64,000 nucleotides of DNA from Amorphophallus konjac. Lineage: Eukaryota > Streptophyta > Magnoliopsida > Alismatales > Araceae. This document shows positions 35,719 to 46,550 of this stretch, piece by piece. A program made the position numbers and the translations under genes. Location of the stretch: assembly GCA_022559845.1 (NCBI GenBank), contig CM040123.1, forward strand, positions 303,106,642 to 303,170,641. Direction: 5' to 3'. Position 1 is the first letter of the stretch. Each line of letters opens with the position of its first letter. The notes below the pieces were generated by a model that had not been told where the DNA came from, did not search any database, and saw only the letters and a program-made list of their open reading frames with translations.

Positions 35719-37434
35719 TGTTGGAACCCTAGTTTTGATAATGACAATCTATGAATCATGTTTAGATTAAAGTGTTTAAATCTTTCAATTATATCTGTTA
35801 TGTTTGGTTCACCTGGTGCATGTTATTTCATAAAAGAAATCATAGTCAGTGCATGTGTTGTCCTGCTAGAGATCTAGCTCGGTGCTAGTCTAGCTTAGTT
35901 CTGCATTTCACGTATAAGTACTTGTCTCGGTGCAAGTTTTCTATTCACACACAAACAATGTCGTCCCGTTCCTTCCTCGGTGCATTACTTGTCTCATACA
36001 TAAACGGGTCAGTGTATTTCAATGCAGCATGCGCATTTAGTGTCAGTGCATTCTTGTCCTCCATCTCGGTGCAAGTTTTTCACTTAGATAGGATATTTCC
36101 ATCTCGGTGCAAGGTTTCACTTAGATAGGATATCGCCATCTCGGTGCAAGTTCTGACTTGGACGTGATTTCTTGACTCGGTGCAAGCTTTGTCTTGCATC
36201 TTTCTTTGTCCGTGTATTCTTCTCCATCATCTCGGTGCAACTCTTGCTTGGACCGCAAATCCAACCCGGTGCATTTACTGTCCTACACATTTTTTAGAGT
36301 CGGTGCATCCGCTGTTCTAGACACTTCATATGTCAGTGCATGTGTTTAGACCTTTTGACTCGGTGTATAGTTTTCCTCCTGTGCCTCGTGGAATCATGTC
36401 GGTGCAATCCATTGATCACCTTGTACTAAGTCAGTACAATGGTTGAATTGCATATTTCTACTCAGTGCATGTTATGTTTACTCTCTCATTACGTCTGTGC
36501 AAACTGTGCTAAGTGTTTGACTAACGTCTTGTATTTCTAACAGAGTTATCTCTCCGAGGAGGGGCACGTGATCCAAGGTGGATCGTCCTCCAAAAGAATG
36601 TCATGTGGAAGGGTACAATGCTCAGATGGTGACACGTGGCTGAGAGCCTTCTAGAAGCATATGGGCGGGAGTTCTTTCTCCACACGCCCAATAAGAGGAT
36701 ATAAGAAGTTGCAGATCATAGGCAGAATAGATATCGAAAGAAGAGAGAACAGAAGAGAAGGAAAAAGAAATAGAGAGCTTGTGGGAGAAGAAAAAGAGAT
36801 AGAGAAAGAGTGAGTTCGTGAGAAGAGACTCTCTGATAGTCTGTCCACTGCTACTTGGATCAAATCCAGTCCAGTTCGCTCCTGCGTGAGCTATTTCATC
36901 GGTTTTCACTATCAGCTTTCTGTAGCTATTTTCACCGTTTCATTTTGTTCTTTATCTTAATCTTCTGATCAAGCTGTGTGGCAACAGAGGTCAAGCTGTA
37001 ATCCTCAGCGGTCAGAGGAGGAATCCTCTGGATAGGAAGCTGTGTTGCTCAGCTGTTTGTAAGCAAGCTGTGAGGCTCAGCGGATGCAAGCTGTATTGCG
37101 TAGCGTTTTGAAGCTGTAAGGCAATGGGAAGCCTCACTCTAATTTGAGTGAGGGATGGACGTAGGTTTGCAGGCAGCAGACTGAACCATCTAAAAAACTC
37201 CTTGTGTTCTGTGTGGTATGCTTGTCTTCTGTGAATCGATAGATGCATGACTAGGCTCGAGTAGTTTAGTTTGGCTTTCAAAGTTCATTGGTGCACATCA
37301 GTTATTCGAGTCTATGATCTGACTCAATCAGGCCCTTGCGTTTGGGTTAATTGATTTTTATTCGGTCAAATTTTTTTAGGGATTCATTCACCCCCCCCTC
37401 TGAATCCTACTCGCACCATTGCTAGATCCCATCA
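35719..37434 (+). mobile_element. Solo LTR of a second Sirevirus family
   Basis: It begins TGTTGGAACCCTAGTTTTGA and ends AGATCCCATCA, 1,716 bp, flanked by ATTCC at 35714-35718 and 37435-37439. The opening with TTTTGATAATGACAA and the CACCCCCCCCTCTGAATCC near the end are Sirevirus-like. It lies in the opposite orientation to its host. From 35875 to 36405 the word CTCGGTGCAAG or a close form recurs about 12 times. No internal coding region remains. Confidence 0.92.
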
Positions 37435-37439
37435 ATTCC

Positions 37440-39093
37440 TTGGTTGTTAGACATTCTGAGCATTGTTGGAGCTTGATGGTGTGTCTAGTTTTTCTTTCCC
37501 CTTTTCTGGACAGAATGTTACAGTTGTGAATTCAAAGGGTTTCTTGTGAGTAGGGTCATAACCTAAACCCTCTTTGTTGAAATTGACCCTAGTACCTAGA
37601 ATGGTATCCAAGTTTATTTTTCCTTGAACAAATTTTTCTAGGGTTCTTTATTTATCTTCCAATTATTTTTACATTGCTTCACAGTTTTTCTAGAGTTCAG
37701 AATTCACCTTCCAAACAGCTTCATTCTTTTCAGTGGTTAATATGTTTTCACTTTGACTTTCTTGAAGTTTTAATTTGAATTCATCAAGTTGTTTTTGAAC
37801 TTCCTTATTTTCAGACTTAAGGTTTTCATTTTCCTTTCTGAGAGAATTCATCTCTTCTAATTCTTCCTTGACCTTTTGATTTTCTTTGTCAGTTTGAATT
37901 TGTTCTTCATTAGTAGCATTCAGTTTTCTCTTTAAAACCCTATGATCTTTACTCAAAGCATTAAACTTATCTAACAGTTCAGCATAGGCATCTTCCCAGT
38001 CATCAATCGTGAAATTCTCAAAAATGTTGGTTACCTCTTCGTCACTGTTAGCCGTAAGGCATATTCCTTGGTCGTCTTCTTCTGAAGAGTTGGCCTCAGG
38101 GTCTTCCTCCTCGTCACTTCACGTGCAGACCATAGCCTGAGATTTCTTCTTTTGCACCTTGGAGCTTTTCTTCTGGAGATCGGGGCAATCCCCCTTCATG
38201 TGTCCAGGCCTCCTGCAATGAAAGCATGTAATCTTCTTAGCATTCCTATTTTTATCATTGTTAGAATCAAAATTCTTACCAGAAGGATATGACCTTTTTC
38301 TTCTAAATGTTTTTTCCTTAGTTCTCAGGAACTTACGAAACTGTCGAGTCAACATAGCTTGCTCCTCTTGATCAAGGTCTGAGAACCCGTCAGACTCCCC
38401 ACTACTACTGCTATTGCTACTCCCATTGCTACTACGGGACACCTTGAGAGCAATGTTTTTGCCCTTCTTGTCACTTCCTTCACCATTTCTTTTAAAATTC
38501 ATTTCATAAGTCATTAGGTATCCTATCAGCTCAGCAACTGTCAGTTTTGACAGATCCCTAGACTCCTCTATCACAATGGCCTTGGTGTGCCATGCGGGGG
38601 TTAATGACCTAAGAATTTTCCTGACTATATCCCCTTCTAAAACCTTTTTCCCAAGCCCTTTAAGATTGTTAGTGATCAGCGACAGCCTAGCATACATTTC
38701 CGTAATAGTCTCCTCGGATTTTATCTTAAATAATTCATACTCAGAGGTGAGCATATTTACCTTGGTGGCCTTGACTTGGGATGTACCTTCGTAGATGAGC
38801 TCTAGTTCATCCCACATCTTCTTGGCTATCTGGTAGGCTGAGATCCTGGCGTACTCTTTTGGATGTACTGTGCATTGAATTATGTTTAGAGTCGACCAGT
38901 TGACTGTTGAAAGCCTGATGTGATCCTTTGTCCACGCATCTTCATTTGGTGGGAGATCGTATGGTCCCGTGGTGATTACTCTCCAGAGTTCGTGACTCTA
39001 CGCTCTCAGGAATACTTCCATCTTGTTTTTCCAATAAAAGTAATTGTTACCATCAAAGAAAGGAGGGCGACTAATAGACTGTCCCTCAGCCAT
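37440..39093 (-). pseudogene. Sirevirus gag with coiled-coil extension
   Basis: The gag start is the ATG at 39091-39093 (MAEGQSISRPPFF, then NYFYWKNKMEVFL). A TAG near 39002 interrupts it. The open part at 38119-38817 shows the UBN2-type gag fold (MWDELELIYEGT, YARLSLITNNLKGLGK) and a CCHC zinc knuckle, CFHCRRPGHMKGDC, at about 38228-38180. After an acidic stretch, 37690-37956 is strongly predicted by eye to be coiled coil (long heptads rich in Glu, Lys, Asn and Leu), a known Sirevirus gag extension. Below 37690 several TAG stops follow in a row. Gag builds the particle and the knuckle binds RNA. Confidence 0.9.
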
Positions 39094-39156
39094 GAAACTG
39101 CGAGGAGTGCTAGATCCAGATTTACCCTGGTCGTTGGACCACATGTTGGGTAACCT

Positions 39157-39168
39157 GCTCTGATACCA
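39157..39168 (-). other. Sirevirus primer binding site (Met-tRNA)
   Basis: TGGTATCAGAGC on the minus strand, two bases after the 5' LTR end (39171). It fixes the element's orientation. Confidence 0.93.
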
Positions 39169-39170
39169 AT

Positions 39171-40617
39171 TGATAGTTCACACAGAAAGTGAGCTAGAAG
39201 GGGGGGATGAATAGATCACTCCCAATTCAGAAAATTTGAAAAACAAATTATGTAACCCTGAAACGCAGTGGTGAAACTTTCCTAATCTATCCACGGAGCA
39301 GACAGATAAATAGAAACTTATCGAGAGACAAAGTTAAGATGAACCAATAAACGAACAACTAACGTTCATGAGCCAAATCGAGAGAACAGCCAAGCAAACC
39401 ACACAGATGGAGCAGAGAGTTTTAAGGTGGTTCGATTGCAATCCACAATCTACATCCACCCCTTACTCTACCAGAGTAAGGCATCCTTGCACTAAGCAAT
39501 TAAGAACCGCAGACTTAGTCTGCTAACACCCGCTGCCTTACAGCTTGCCCCCAGGAACACTCTCCTCGCTCTTCTGAAGACAAGAAGAAACACTGGAGGT
39601 CCAACCTCCCTTCCTTCGCAATCAGCAAAGGGAGCCCCGTGAATTGCTCCCAGCAACTCACGAACTAGAGGATCGTTCCCCTCTTCCTCCAAACACGATG
39701 GAGGGAAACCGAAGTACCTCTCCCTTCCTCTAAGTGAACTTAGAGGGTAACAGAATGGAATTGAAAAGGCGAAAAACTCGAAGATGAAAAACAACAAAAA
39801 ATAATCACTCAGAGATAATTACAATGTAGCTTCCATAGAAGCAGCCTTTCGGACACAAGACCGGCGATGACTCAGGCTCTTCTCTCTCTGAACTGGTTCT
39901 CTCTCTTTTTGACTTTTCTCCTGGGCTTTTCTCTTGTCTCGAATGAGAGGAATTTCAGCACTTGCTGTGGCTTCAGATATTCTCCCCTTTTCTATATTCA
40001 GCCCCCCTCTCTCCCAGCCTTCGATCACTTTTTATAGGCAGATGATGGGCGCGTGGGTACCACGTTTCCCACCAAAACTTCCACGCATATCTGATCCTTT
40101 GAGGTTCCACGTGTCATCGACCTGGTACTTTAGATTCCACGTGAGGTAAGTTCACAGGTACTCAGTGGATGCTCGACCATATGACTTACTTGGCAAAGAC
40201 ACAGTTATGAGAGTTAGCACTGACTTTACCTTTCGAAGTCTGAGCTGTGCACAAACTCTAAACAGTGAAGTGCACGGACCTTATATTCATAGAGCTAAAG
40301 TGTACACCGACTTATGCATGCGTATGGCAAAACATGCACAGACCTGATGCAAACCTTGCACTGACCTTCTATATGCACAGGCAAAATATGTGCCGACCTT
40401 AGCATGAGTATGACAAATCTTGCACCGACCTTCTATTTGCGCAGGCAAAGTATGCACCAACTTTAATAAGACAAGGTGGATGAGCACCGGCGTTCTATAC
40501 CGAACAGAGTGTGCACCGATTTTCTAACGAACAAACATGAAAGAGCACCGACCTCATATGCAGTCTGGAAGACACGCATCGACTTTAGAAAGTTAGCACA
40601 AGCATGCATCGACCTAT
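39171..40617 (-). repeat. Sirevirus 5' LTR, first segment
   Basis: Matches 23853-25300 of the 3' LTR with few changes (about 5 in 93 bases around 40105). It stops at ...CGACCTAT where the Tat-like element is inserted. Confidence 0.93.
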
Positions 40618-41261
40618 TGCAGATGGATTAATCTACCCCGCGCCCCTTGACTAACCATGCATGTATATGAAGCAATCATAGAAGTATGAACAAGGGGGTA
40701 ATGAATAGAAGAACTGATCGTGATCGTCACCAAGGATTAACAACGCCAAAGGATGAAGAAGTGTAAAGAACGGCACTGTGTACCTTGGAAAGAAAACTTG
40801 ATCGCGCTTGACAAACGAGGTGTGGGGAACTTTGTGGATTCAAACCTCCTCTCCTTCCAGCCAGCTAGAGGAAAAGGGCCTCACGTTGTATTCATGCTCT
40901 CCTGCAAGACAAAGTCAAAACAAGGATAAAAAACCCATTAGAATATGCATGTGTAGCATCAATCCCGCAGTGATAAAATGGGGGTAGAAATTGAGGACAA
41001 ACTCACCGGGGGGAGGGTTTTTAACCCCTATGGAAGGGTGGAAAAGATAGGTGTGTGTATTGTGAATGCATGGGATTTGAAATCACGGAATTTGGTTGAG
41101 AGAATAGAGAGAAAACGTTGATGCAAAACGTGCAAAAATACATGTGTAGCAGGAAATGCAAAAAACTGTGATGATTTGTGATTTTGAAGAGACTAGAACT
41201 AAGGGTATAGACCATGAAATCAAGCCCAGAAGAATGTAATGGAAAGTTGTGAGTTGGAGTT
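40618..41261 (-). repeat. Tat-like 3' LTR, first segment
   Basis: Matches 54767-55435 of the intact LTR, with a 32-bp deletion near 41245. It is broken by the LINE derivative. Confidence 0.88.
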
Positions 41262-44200
41262 TTAGAAATTTCAGACATGCGTTTCTCTATTCGAACCATG
41301 CGTTTCTCTCTCCTCACGTTTTCCTCCTCCCGCTCTCGCGAATCCCCCTCCCGCCCTGCCCTTCCCGGCGGCTGCTACTGTCGGTGATCCTCCTTCGGCC
41401 ATGGCTGGAGGGGGGGAGGCCGTGAGCCTCCCCCTCCCCCTCCGGCGTCCCCTCCGGCACTGCCCGCTGCCCACGGTGGGACTCCTGCATTCCCAGGTGG
41501 TCCTCCTTCCCTCCTCCCTGCTGGTTCGATCGTGGGTTTCCCGCCGTTGGCCCCCGCTGTTCCTTCTTCCGACAGTTCGGTTGTCACGAGCTCCTCTCTG
41601 GCCTCTTCATCTGGCATCGGGGCTGTCCTTCCTGGATCTTCTCGTGGCTTCTGTGGTCCGGCGGGGCCCGTGTCCTCCACTGGTGGCCTCTCCAGGTTGG
41701 ATGCCTTGGTTGCGGGCGGCGACGGTGCCCCTCTGGCTGGCGTCGGTGCTCCTACGGATGGCCCCCCTCTCCTTCCGGTGCTTGCCTTTGGCCTTCTTGG
41801 CGATCTGACCTCCTCTCTGGCCCCCGCTTCATCTCCCGCCGGCGTCCTCTCTGGCCTCCACTCTTTTCTTCCTCCGCCAGCAGTTCGCCACGTTCTTTCT
41901 CCTTCGCTCACGCTACCTTTCGTAACCCAATCTCATTCGTCCATTCTCCATCTTCTCTCCACGCAAGTGCCTGTGTTTGTCCACGTCATCGTCGATCCCC
42001 ACATACCCGCGTTGACTATTGACCCCCTTTGCACCACCTTGGATGGGACAACGAAGGAATACGGTCCCCTGTTTCCTTCTCCGGCCGTCCCCCCGCCAGC
42101 TGCAGGTGCTCCGTCGTAGGCCGGTGGTCCGCCTACGGCTCCCTCTTCGGCCGCGGTGCCTCCTGCCACTGCTTCCCTTAGCCTTGGGCTCCTAGCGCCA
42201 CCGTCCGTCGCTCACTGGCGCTCCTCCCATGCGTTCCTATCCACAGGCGCCTCCCATGTTGCACTACACGCCAATGGGCCTACCTTGGGCCATCATGGTG
42301 CCTCCGACCGTGGTCTTCCCTCTGGCGTCCTTCCTGCCATCCCCTCCTACGGAGGTCCTCGTCTCAATGCTGTGGAGCCCTCCCTCCGCCCCCTGTCCGA
42401 GGGCAATGCTCCTGCCAGTGGCCCTTCGGCGCCGGCCTCTTCCTCTGGCCTCGGGCATCCACCAACTTTTGCTATCGCTCCCCCCTCAGCCGGTGCTGCT
42501 GGTCAGGCTCCAGCCACGTCTCACGCAACCACAGCTACCGTGATCCCTCTAACTGGTGTTGCTGCCCAGCCTCGAGCTTTGGGGCCTTCACATGCAGCTC
42601 CACAGTCTTCAGGTGGTGGCTAGCCTCGTGCGCCTGATGGCTCTGCCTGGCCGGCGAAAGGAGCCGCCGCTGCTGCCGGTTTGGGAGTGTCTGTCCATGC
42701 CTCTCACCCGACCGTCATCGCCCCTTCCTTCTCCCAGGTGGCCCTCCGTTCCTTCACTCCGCCGGTGCTACCCCTCTCCGTTCATGCTCCAGCCACCACT
42801 GACTCCGATGAATCGGCGGCACTCTTCTCTCTGGAAGAGGTTCAGCTTACTTGCCAACCCCTTGCATTTGCTATCATCGCTAGGACTCCTAAGGGGAGGC
42901 CTCCGTTCGCTGAGATCCGGGCACACCTTGCCCAGCGCTTTTAGTTTCAGCAGGACTTCCTGCTCAGCGCCATGGACCGTCGGCACCTCCTCCTCCGCTT
43001 CACCAACCGGGAAGACTACTTAAAGGTCCTACTTAAAGAGTCACTGCTCATCTAGGGCCGCCCCTTCTAGTTCTTCCAATGGGCGCTCGACTTCTCGCTG
43101 GAGCAAGACTCACCTCTTGTTCCGGTCTGGATGGAGCTTCTGAGCCTTCCAGTTAATTTCTACCACGAAGCTTCCATCCTCTCCATCGCTGGCAGCATTG
43201 GGCCGACCCTGAAGATCGACCGGAACACACTCTGTCTAACCAGTGCGCATGCTACGCGGGAGTGCATCCTCCTGAATGTCTCCAAGAAGCTCCCACACCG
43301 TGTGTGGGTTGGCATTGGCGGTGGCGGGTTCTGGCAGCCTGTGGTCTTCCCAGACCCCCCCCCCCTTTTCTACTCCAACTGTTGCCGCCTGGGTCACCTG
43401 CTTGGTGACTGTAAGAAGAAGCCCCCCCATCCTCCGCCGGTTAGGGTGGTGGCTGCTGCTGCTCCTGGAGGACGGCCTCGCCCTCCTGCCTCCGCTGTCC
43501 CTCCTGCCCAGAACTGGAGGCCCTTGGCTGCCAACGGGATTATACCTGCTCTTGGCATTCAGTTGCCACCCCTGGGCGCGGCTGCATCTGATGACGCCTC
43601 TGTCTCTCCTCTCCTGCCTGAAGAAGCTCCCTCTCTGACGGTCATTTCTCCAGCTCCAGTCATAGCTTTGCCTGGCCAGCCACTGTGTGCCCCAACTTTT
43701 GCGTTCAATGCTGCTTGCGTGGCGGGTGCTTGCACCCCCTTCCTCGGTGCTTTGGTGTCTACTACACCGGCTGGAAATGCCCCCTGCCCTGTTGAGTGCG
43801 ACGGTCATCTACTCTTTACAACCACTCCAGCTGAGGTCCTAGCTCAGCATGCTATTGGTGCCCCCTATGCAGCGTCTATGACCCATGTTACAACCATGGC
43901 TCCCCACGCAATGTCTGCCCCCCCTTGCGTTGCTGTGGAGCACCTCTTGGTGTCTTATGCTGCTTGCGATGAGCCCGCCATCTCTGGGGTTGCCTCCGTG
44001 GCCGTTACCCCATCCCCTACATCCCTACCATCCTCCTCAACGGTCGCCCATTCACCTGCTCGTGCTGGTTCGAGCTCGGGCCCCGTGGCCTCTGCTGTTC
44101 TTGCCCCTGGCCCCTTGGAGGGGGCGTCGGTCCATGGAGTGCCCGGTTTGGAACCGGCCTCGCTATGGACACGCGTTCCTCCTGTCCACCCTCGGCCCGC

Positions 44201-45266
44201 CCTTCAGGCCACGCTTGTGTCTGACGCTGTGATGGGCAGCCCCTCGTCTTGTAGCCCTCCCCCTATTGCTGCTGCGTCCGTGGCAGAGGGGGCGGGAACG
44301 ATGCCTCAGGTTCTTCCTGACTGCGGCCTCACCACTACGACCTCGGCATCATTGGTGCTGATAGAGACGATCGGTCCAGCTGTGGTTACTTCAGCCTGGC
44401 CACCTGCGATCTCCCTACTTCGCTCTTCTACCTCCGTGGTCTTGGGCCTTGCTGCTCCTTCCGCTGAGCTGTCTGCTCCTCCACCGGCCTCTGGCGCAGG
44501 GCTCAATGCCACCGCTCCACCCTGGTCCCCGGGTGCTCCCCCTCACGACGTACTTGGGTCTTCTGCTGCACCAATTCCTTCTGCCTCGGCTACAGGTCTG
44601 CAGGTGGAGGCGGCCAACACTCCCCTTGGTCATCCTCCACCGGCCACTCACGTCTCTTTCGCCGACGCCGTCAAGCGTGCTGCTAGGTCCACTTATCGCC
44701 AAGCGTTATCCTCTGACGAGCACGCGCCTCCCTCCCTCGACCCCCCCTCTAGGGCCGTTGGGATTGAGGAGCTACCGCACACCACTGAACACCGAATGAA
44801 CTTCACCTCCCCCCTCGAGCGCCTCCACATTCCGGGCGTGGAGCCGATTCTGGATGAGTTGTTTGATCTTACTCGTGCTCACACCATCTTCGTAGGCGAG
44901 CATCATGAGGACCACTCGCGACCGGTTGCGAGGGCTGACGGCGTTGCGACTAGGAGCTCCCTCCGCAGATCCAACTCCACTAGCTCCTCTAGGGACCATT
45001 GATGTGGGCCGCTGGGGTCCTTGCCACCTTTGGCGGATTGTCTCTCTGCTTTCGTGCCGGTTTCTTCTTCTTTGTTGTCTGCACCACTTTGGCTATTTGT
45101 GTGGTGCCCCTTCTCCCTCCTCCTCTTGTACCTCTCTTTTTATGCACTACTTAATGAAAAGGCTTGCCTGGTGGCCGGGATAGTGTTTTCATCCTCTTCC
45201 GCAATGAAGGGATGAACCCCCTCTCCCGTCTCCCCCCTTGCAAGTATCAACTTCAGTTTAAAAAAA
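41262..45266 (+). mobile_element. ORF1-only LINE derivative (half-LINE)
   Basis: Inserted in the Tat-like LTR. Left boundary about 41262 (LTR match lost after GTTGGAGTT), right boundary after A7 at 45260-45266. Contents: short 5' leader, one giant ORF1, a 257-bp 3' UTR with pyrimidine-rich runs and a TGGTGGCCGGGATAGTG segment like the TTGTCCGGTGGTGGAGTG of the full-length LINE (22235), and an A tail. No trace of ORF2 is present. About 60 bp of LTR is missing at the insertion point and I see no target duplication, so insertion was accompanied by a small deletion. Confidence 0.82.
41388..45002 (+). pseudogene. Giant LINE ORF1 (DUF4283 plus zinc knuckle), five TAG stops
   Basis: One frame, about 1,200 codons, stays open from 41388 to the TGA at 45000-45002 apart from five stops, all TAG (42117, 42621, 42942, 43053, 43068). 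No start ATG lies in frame before 41532, where a Met occurs, so the true start is unsure. Layout: residues 1-440 Pro/Ala/Ser-rich; DUF4283 at about 42830-43330 (CQPLAFAIIARTPKGRPPF, RRHLLLRFTNREDYLKVLL, FFQWALDFS, LPVNFY, ECILLNVSKKLPHRVWV); a zinc knuckle near 43370 (FYSNCCRLGHLLGDC), whose first Cys is Tyr; then a 520-residue Pro/Ala/Ser-rich tail. ORF1 of the full-length LINE here is about 510 codons, so this one is more than twice as long. The last codons end TGATG, like the ORF1/ORF2 junction at 18092-18096. Confidence 0.85.
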
Positions 45267-46550
45267 CTGGGTAGTTTTTATAGAGTTTTACAAGAAAGCC
45301 CCATCTTCTTATCACGATTCCCGGAGATATAGTCCAAGATAAATCAAGTTCTCTAGATCAAACTCGAGATAATACTAAGGACAAGAGATAGGAACAAACA
45401 GGGATCAATTCAGAGGAGGATTCTAGAAGATATGGCTCTTGGAAGGTAGCCCAGTCGCACTAGAAAATAGAGTTTTAGTTGTACCAGGATGCTTAAATCC
45501 CGATCTTGCGACCTAGATCCCGAGAGATATAGCCAATGAAAATTTGATTTCTATGAACCAAATTCAAGATAATACAAAGGACTAGAAGTAGGAAAAAGTG
45601 GGGATCAATTTGGATAAGAATTGAAGAAGTTATGGGCTCTGCAAGATAGGCTCGCCGCATAATTTTTGAGGCAGAGCCCAGCATAAATTGGACTCTCTGC
45701 TGTGTATAACGGTGTATCGTAGGACCGCCACATTGCTCTGACGGTCTAGGGTAGGACCGCCACGCTCTAGGGGTCGAACGGGGTGATTTCGGGCGAGTCT
45801 GGGTGTGACGGTCTACTATAGGACCGTCACATGTGTTCTAATAGTCTTACGATAGACCGTTAAATTGGCTGTGACGCACCTATACTAGACCTTCACATCG
45901 TTGTGACGCACCTACACTAGACCTTCACATCGATGAAGGAAAATTCTGGGCAGACTGCACGTAACTTTGGAAATTAAAGCGTATCTCTCAAACGGGGCAA
46001 AACTAGTGAAAGTGGTAGAAGAAGAAAGTATAGATAACGGAGAGAGGAACAACTTTCATGAAGAAAGCAAGATGAGAAAATGATCAGAAGAGGGAGAAAA
46101 TGGTGCTAGAAAGAGAGAAAGAATTTTGAACAGCACAGCACGTCGGAAAAATGCGAGTAGCTCGCAAACGAAGCAGAACTGGCCAACGGCGTAGAAGAGG
46201 AAATTGTAGATCGTTGAAAGAGGAACAACTTTGGTGAAGACAACTTTTTGAATAGAGGGACATAAGGAGATGAAAAAGGACCACTTTTAGGATTGCGCAG
46301 CGGAAGAGAGCCGATTACTTGAGGGAAGCCGACCTAAATGGGCCGAAAGTCGACTTAGAAGCCAGAAGTTGATAAAATCAGCTCCAGGACTCTAGGAAAT
46401 CATGATATCTAGGGCTCAAAGGGAATGGAACAATAAAAATTGGCTTGAAATCCATCCAAGGAAGGCTCCAAAATAATGGATAATTCGGGACATCAAAAAT
46501 GATGAATAAGAGAAATGACGCAACTTGTGGGCTAAAAACGGGTGTCAACA
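45267..46550 (-). repeat. Tat-like 3' LTR, second segment
   Basis: Resumes CTGGGTAGTTTTTATAGAG and runs to the LTR end at CGGGTGTCAACA. It includes the palindrome array at 45705-45935. Confidence 0.88.
45705..45935. repeat. GGTC/GACC palindrome array in Tat-like LTR
   Basis: About six units of 30-36 bp of the form TGACGGTCTA-n-TAGGACCGTCAC. The unit at 45805-45830 has perfect 9-bp arms (GTGACGGTC and GACCGTCAC) around an 8-base loop. The last two units read GTGACGCACCTA-(T/C)-ACTAGACC. The same array is present in the other LTR at 55935-56165. Similar units occur in the Tekay LTRs at 58140-58200, 59110-59290 and 59825-59985. Confidence 0.8.

Noticed and set aside
41375..41911. 178-codon Gly/Glu/Arg-rich frame on the minus strand
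   Set aside because: Antisense shadow of the GC-rich half-LINE ORF1.
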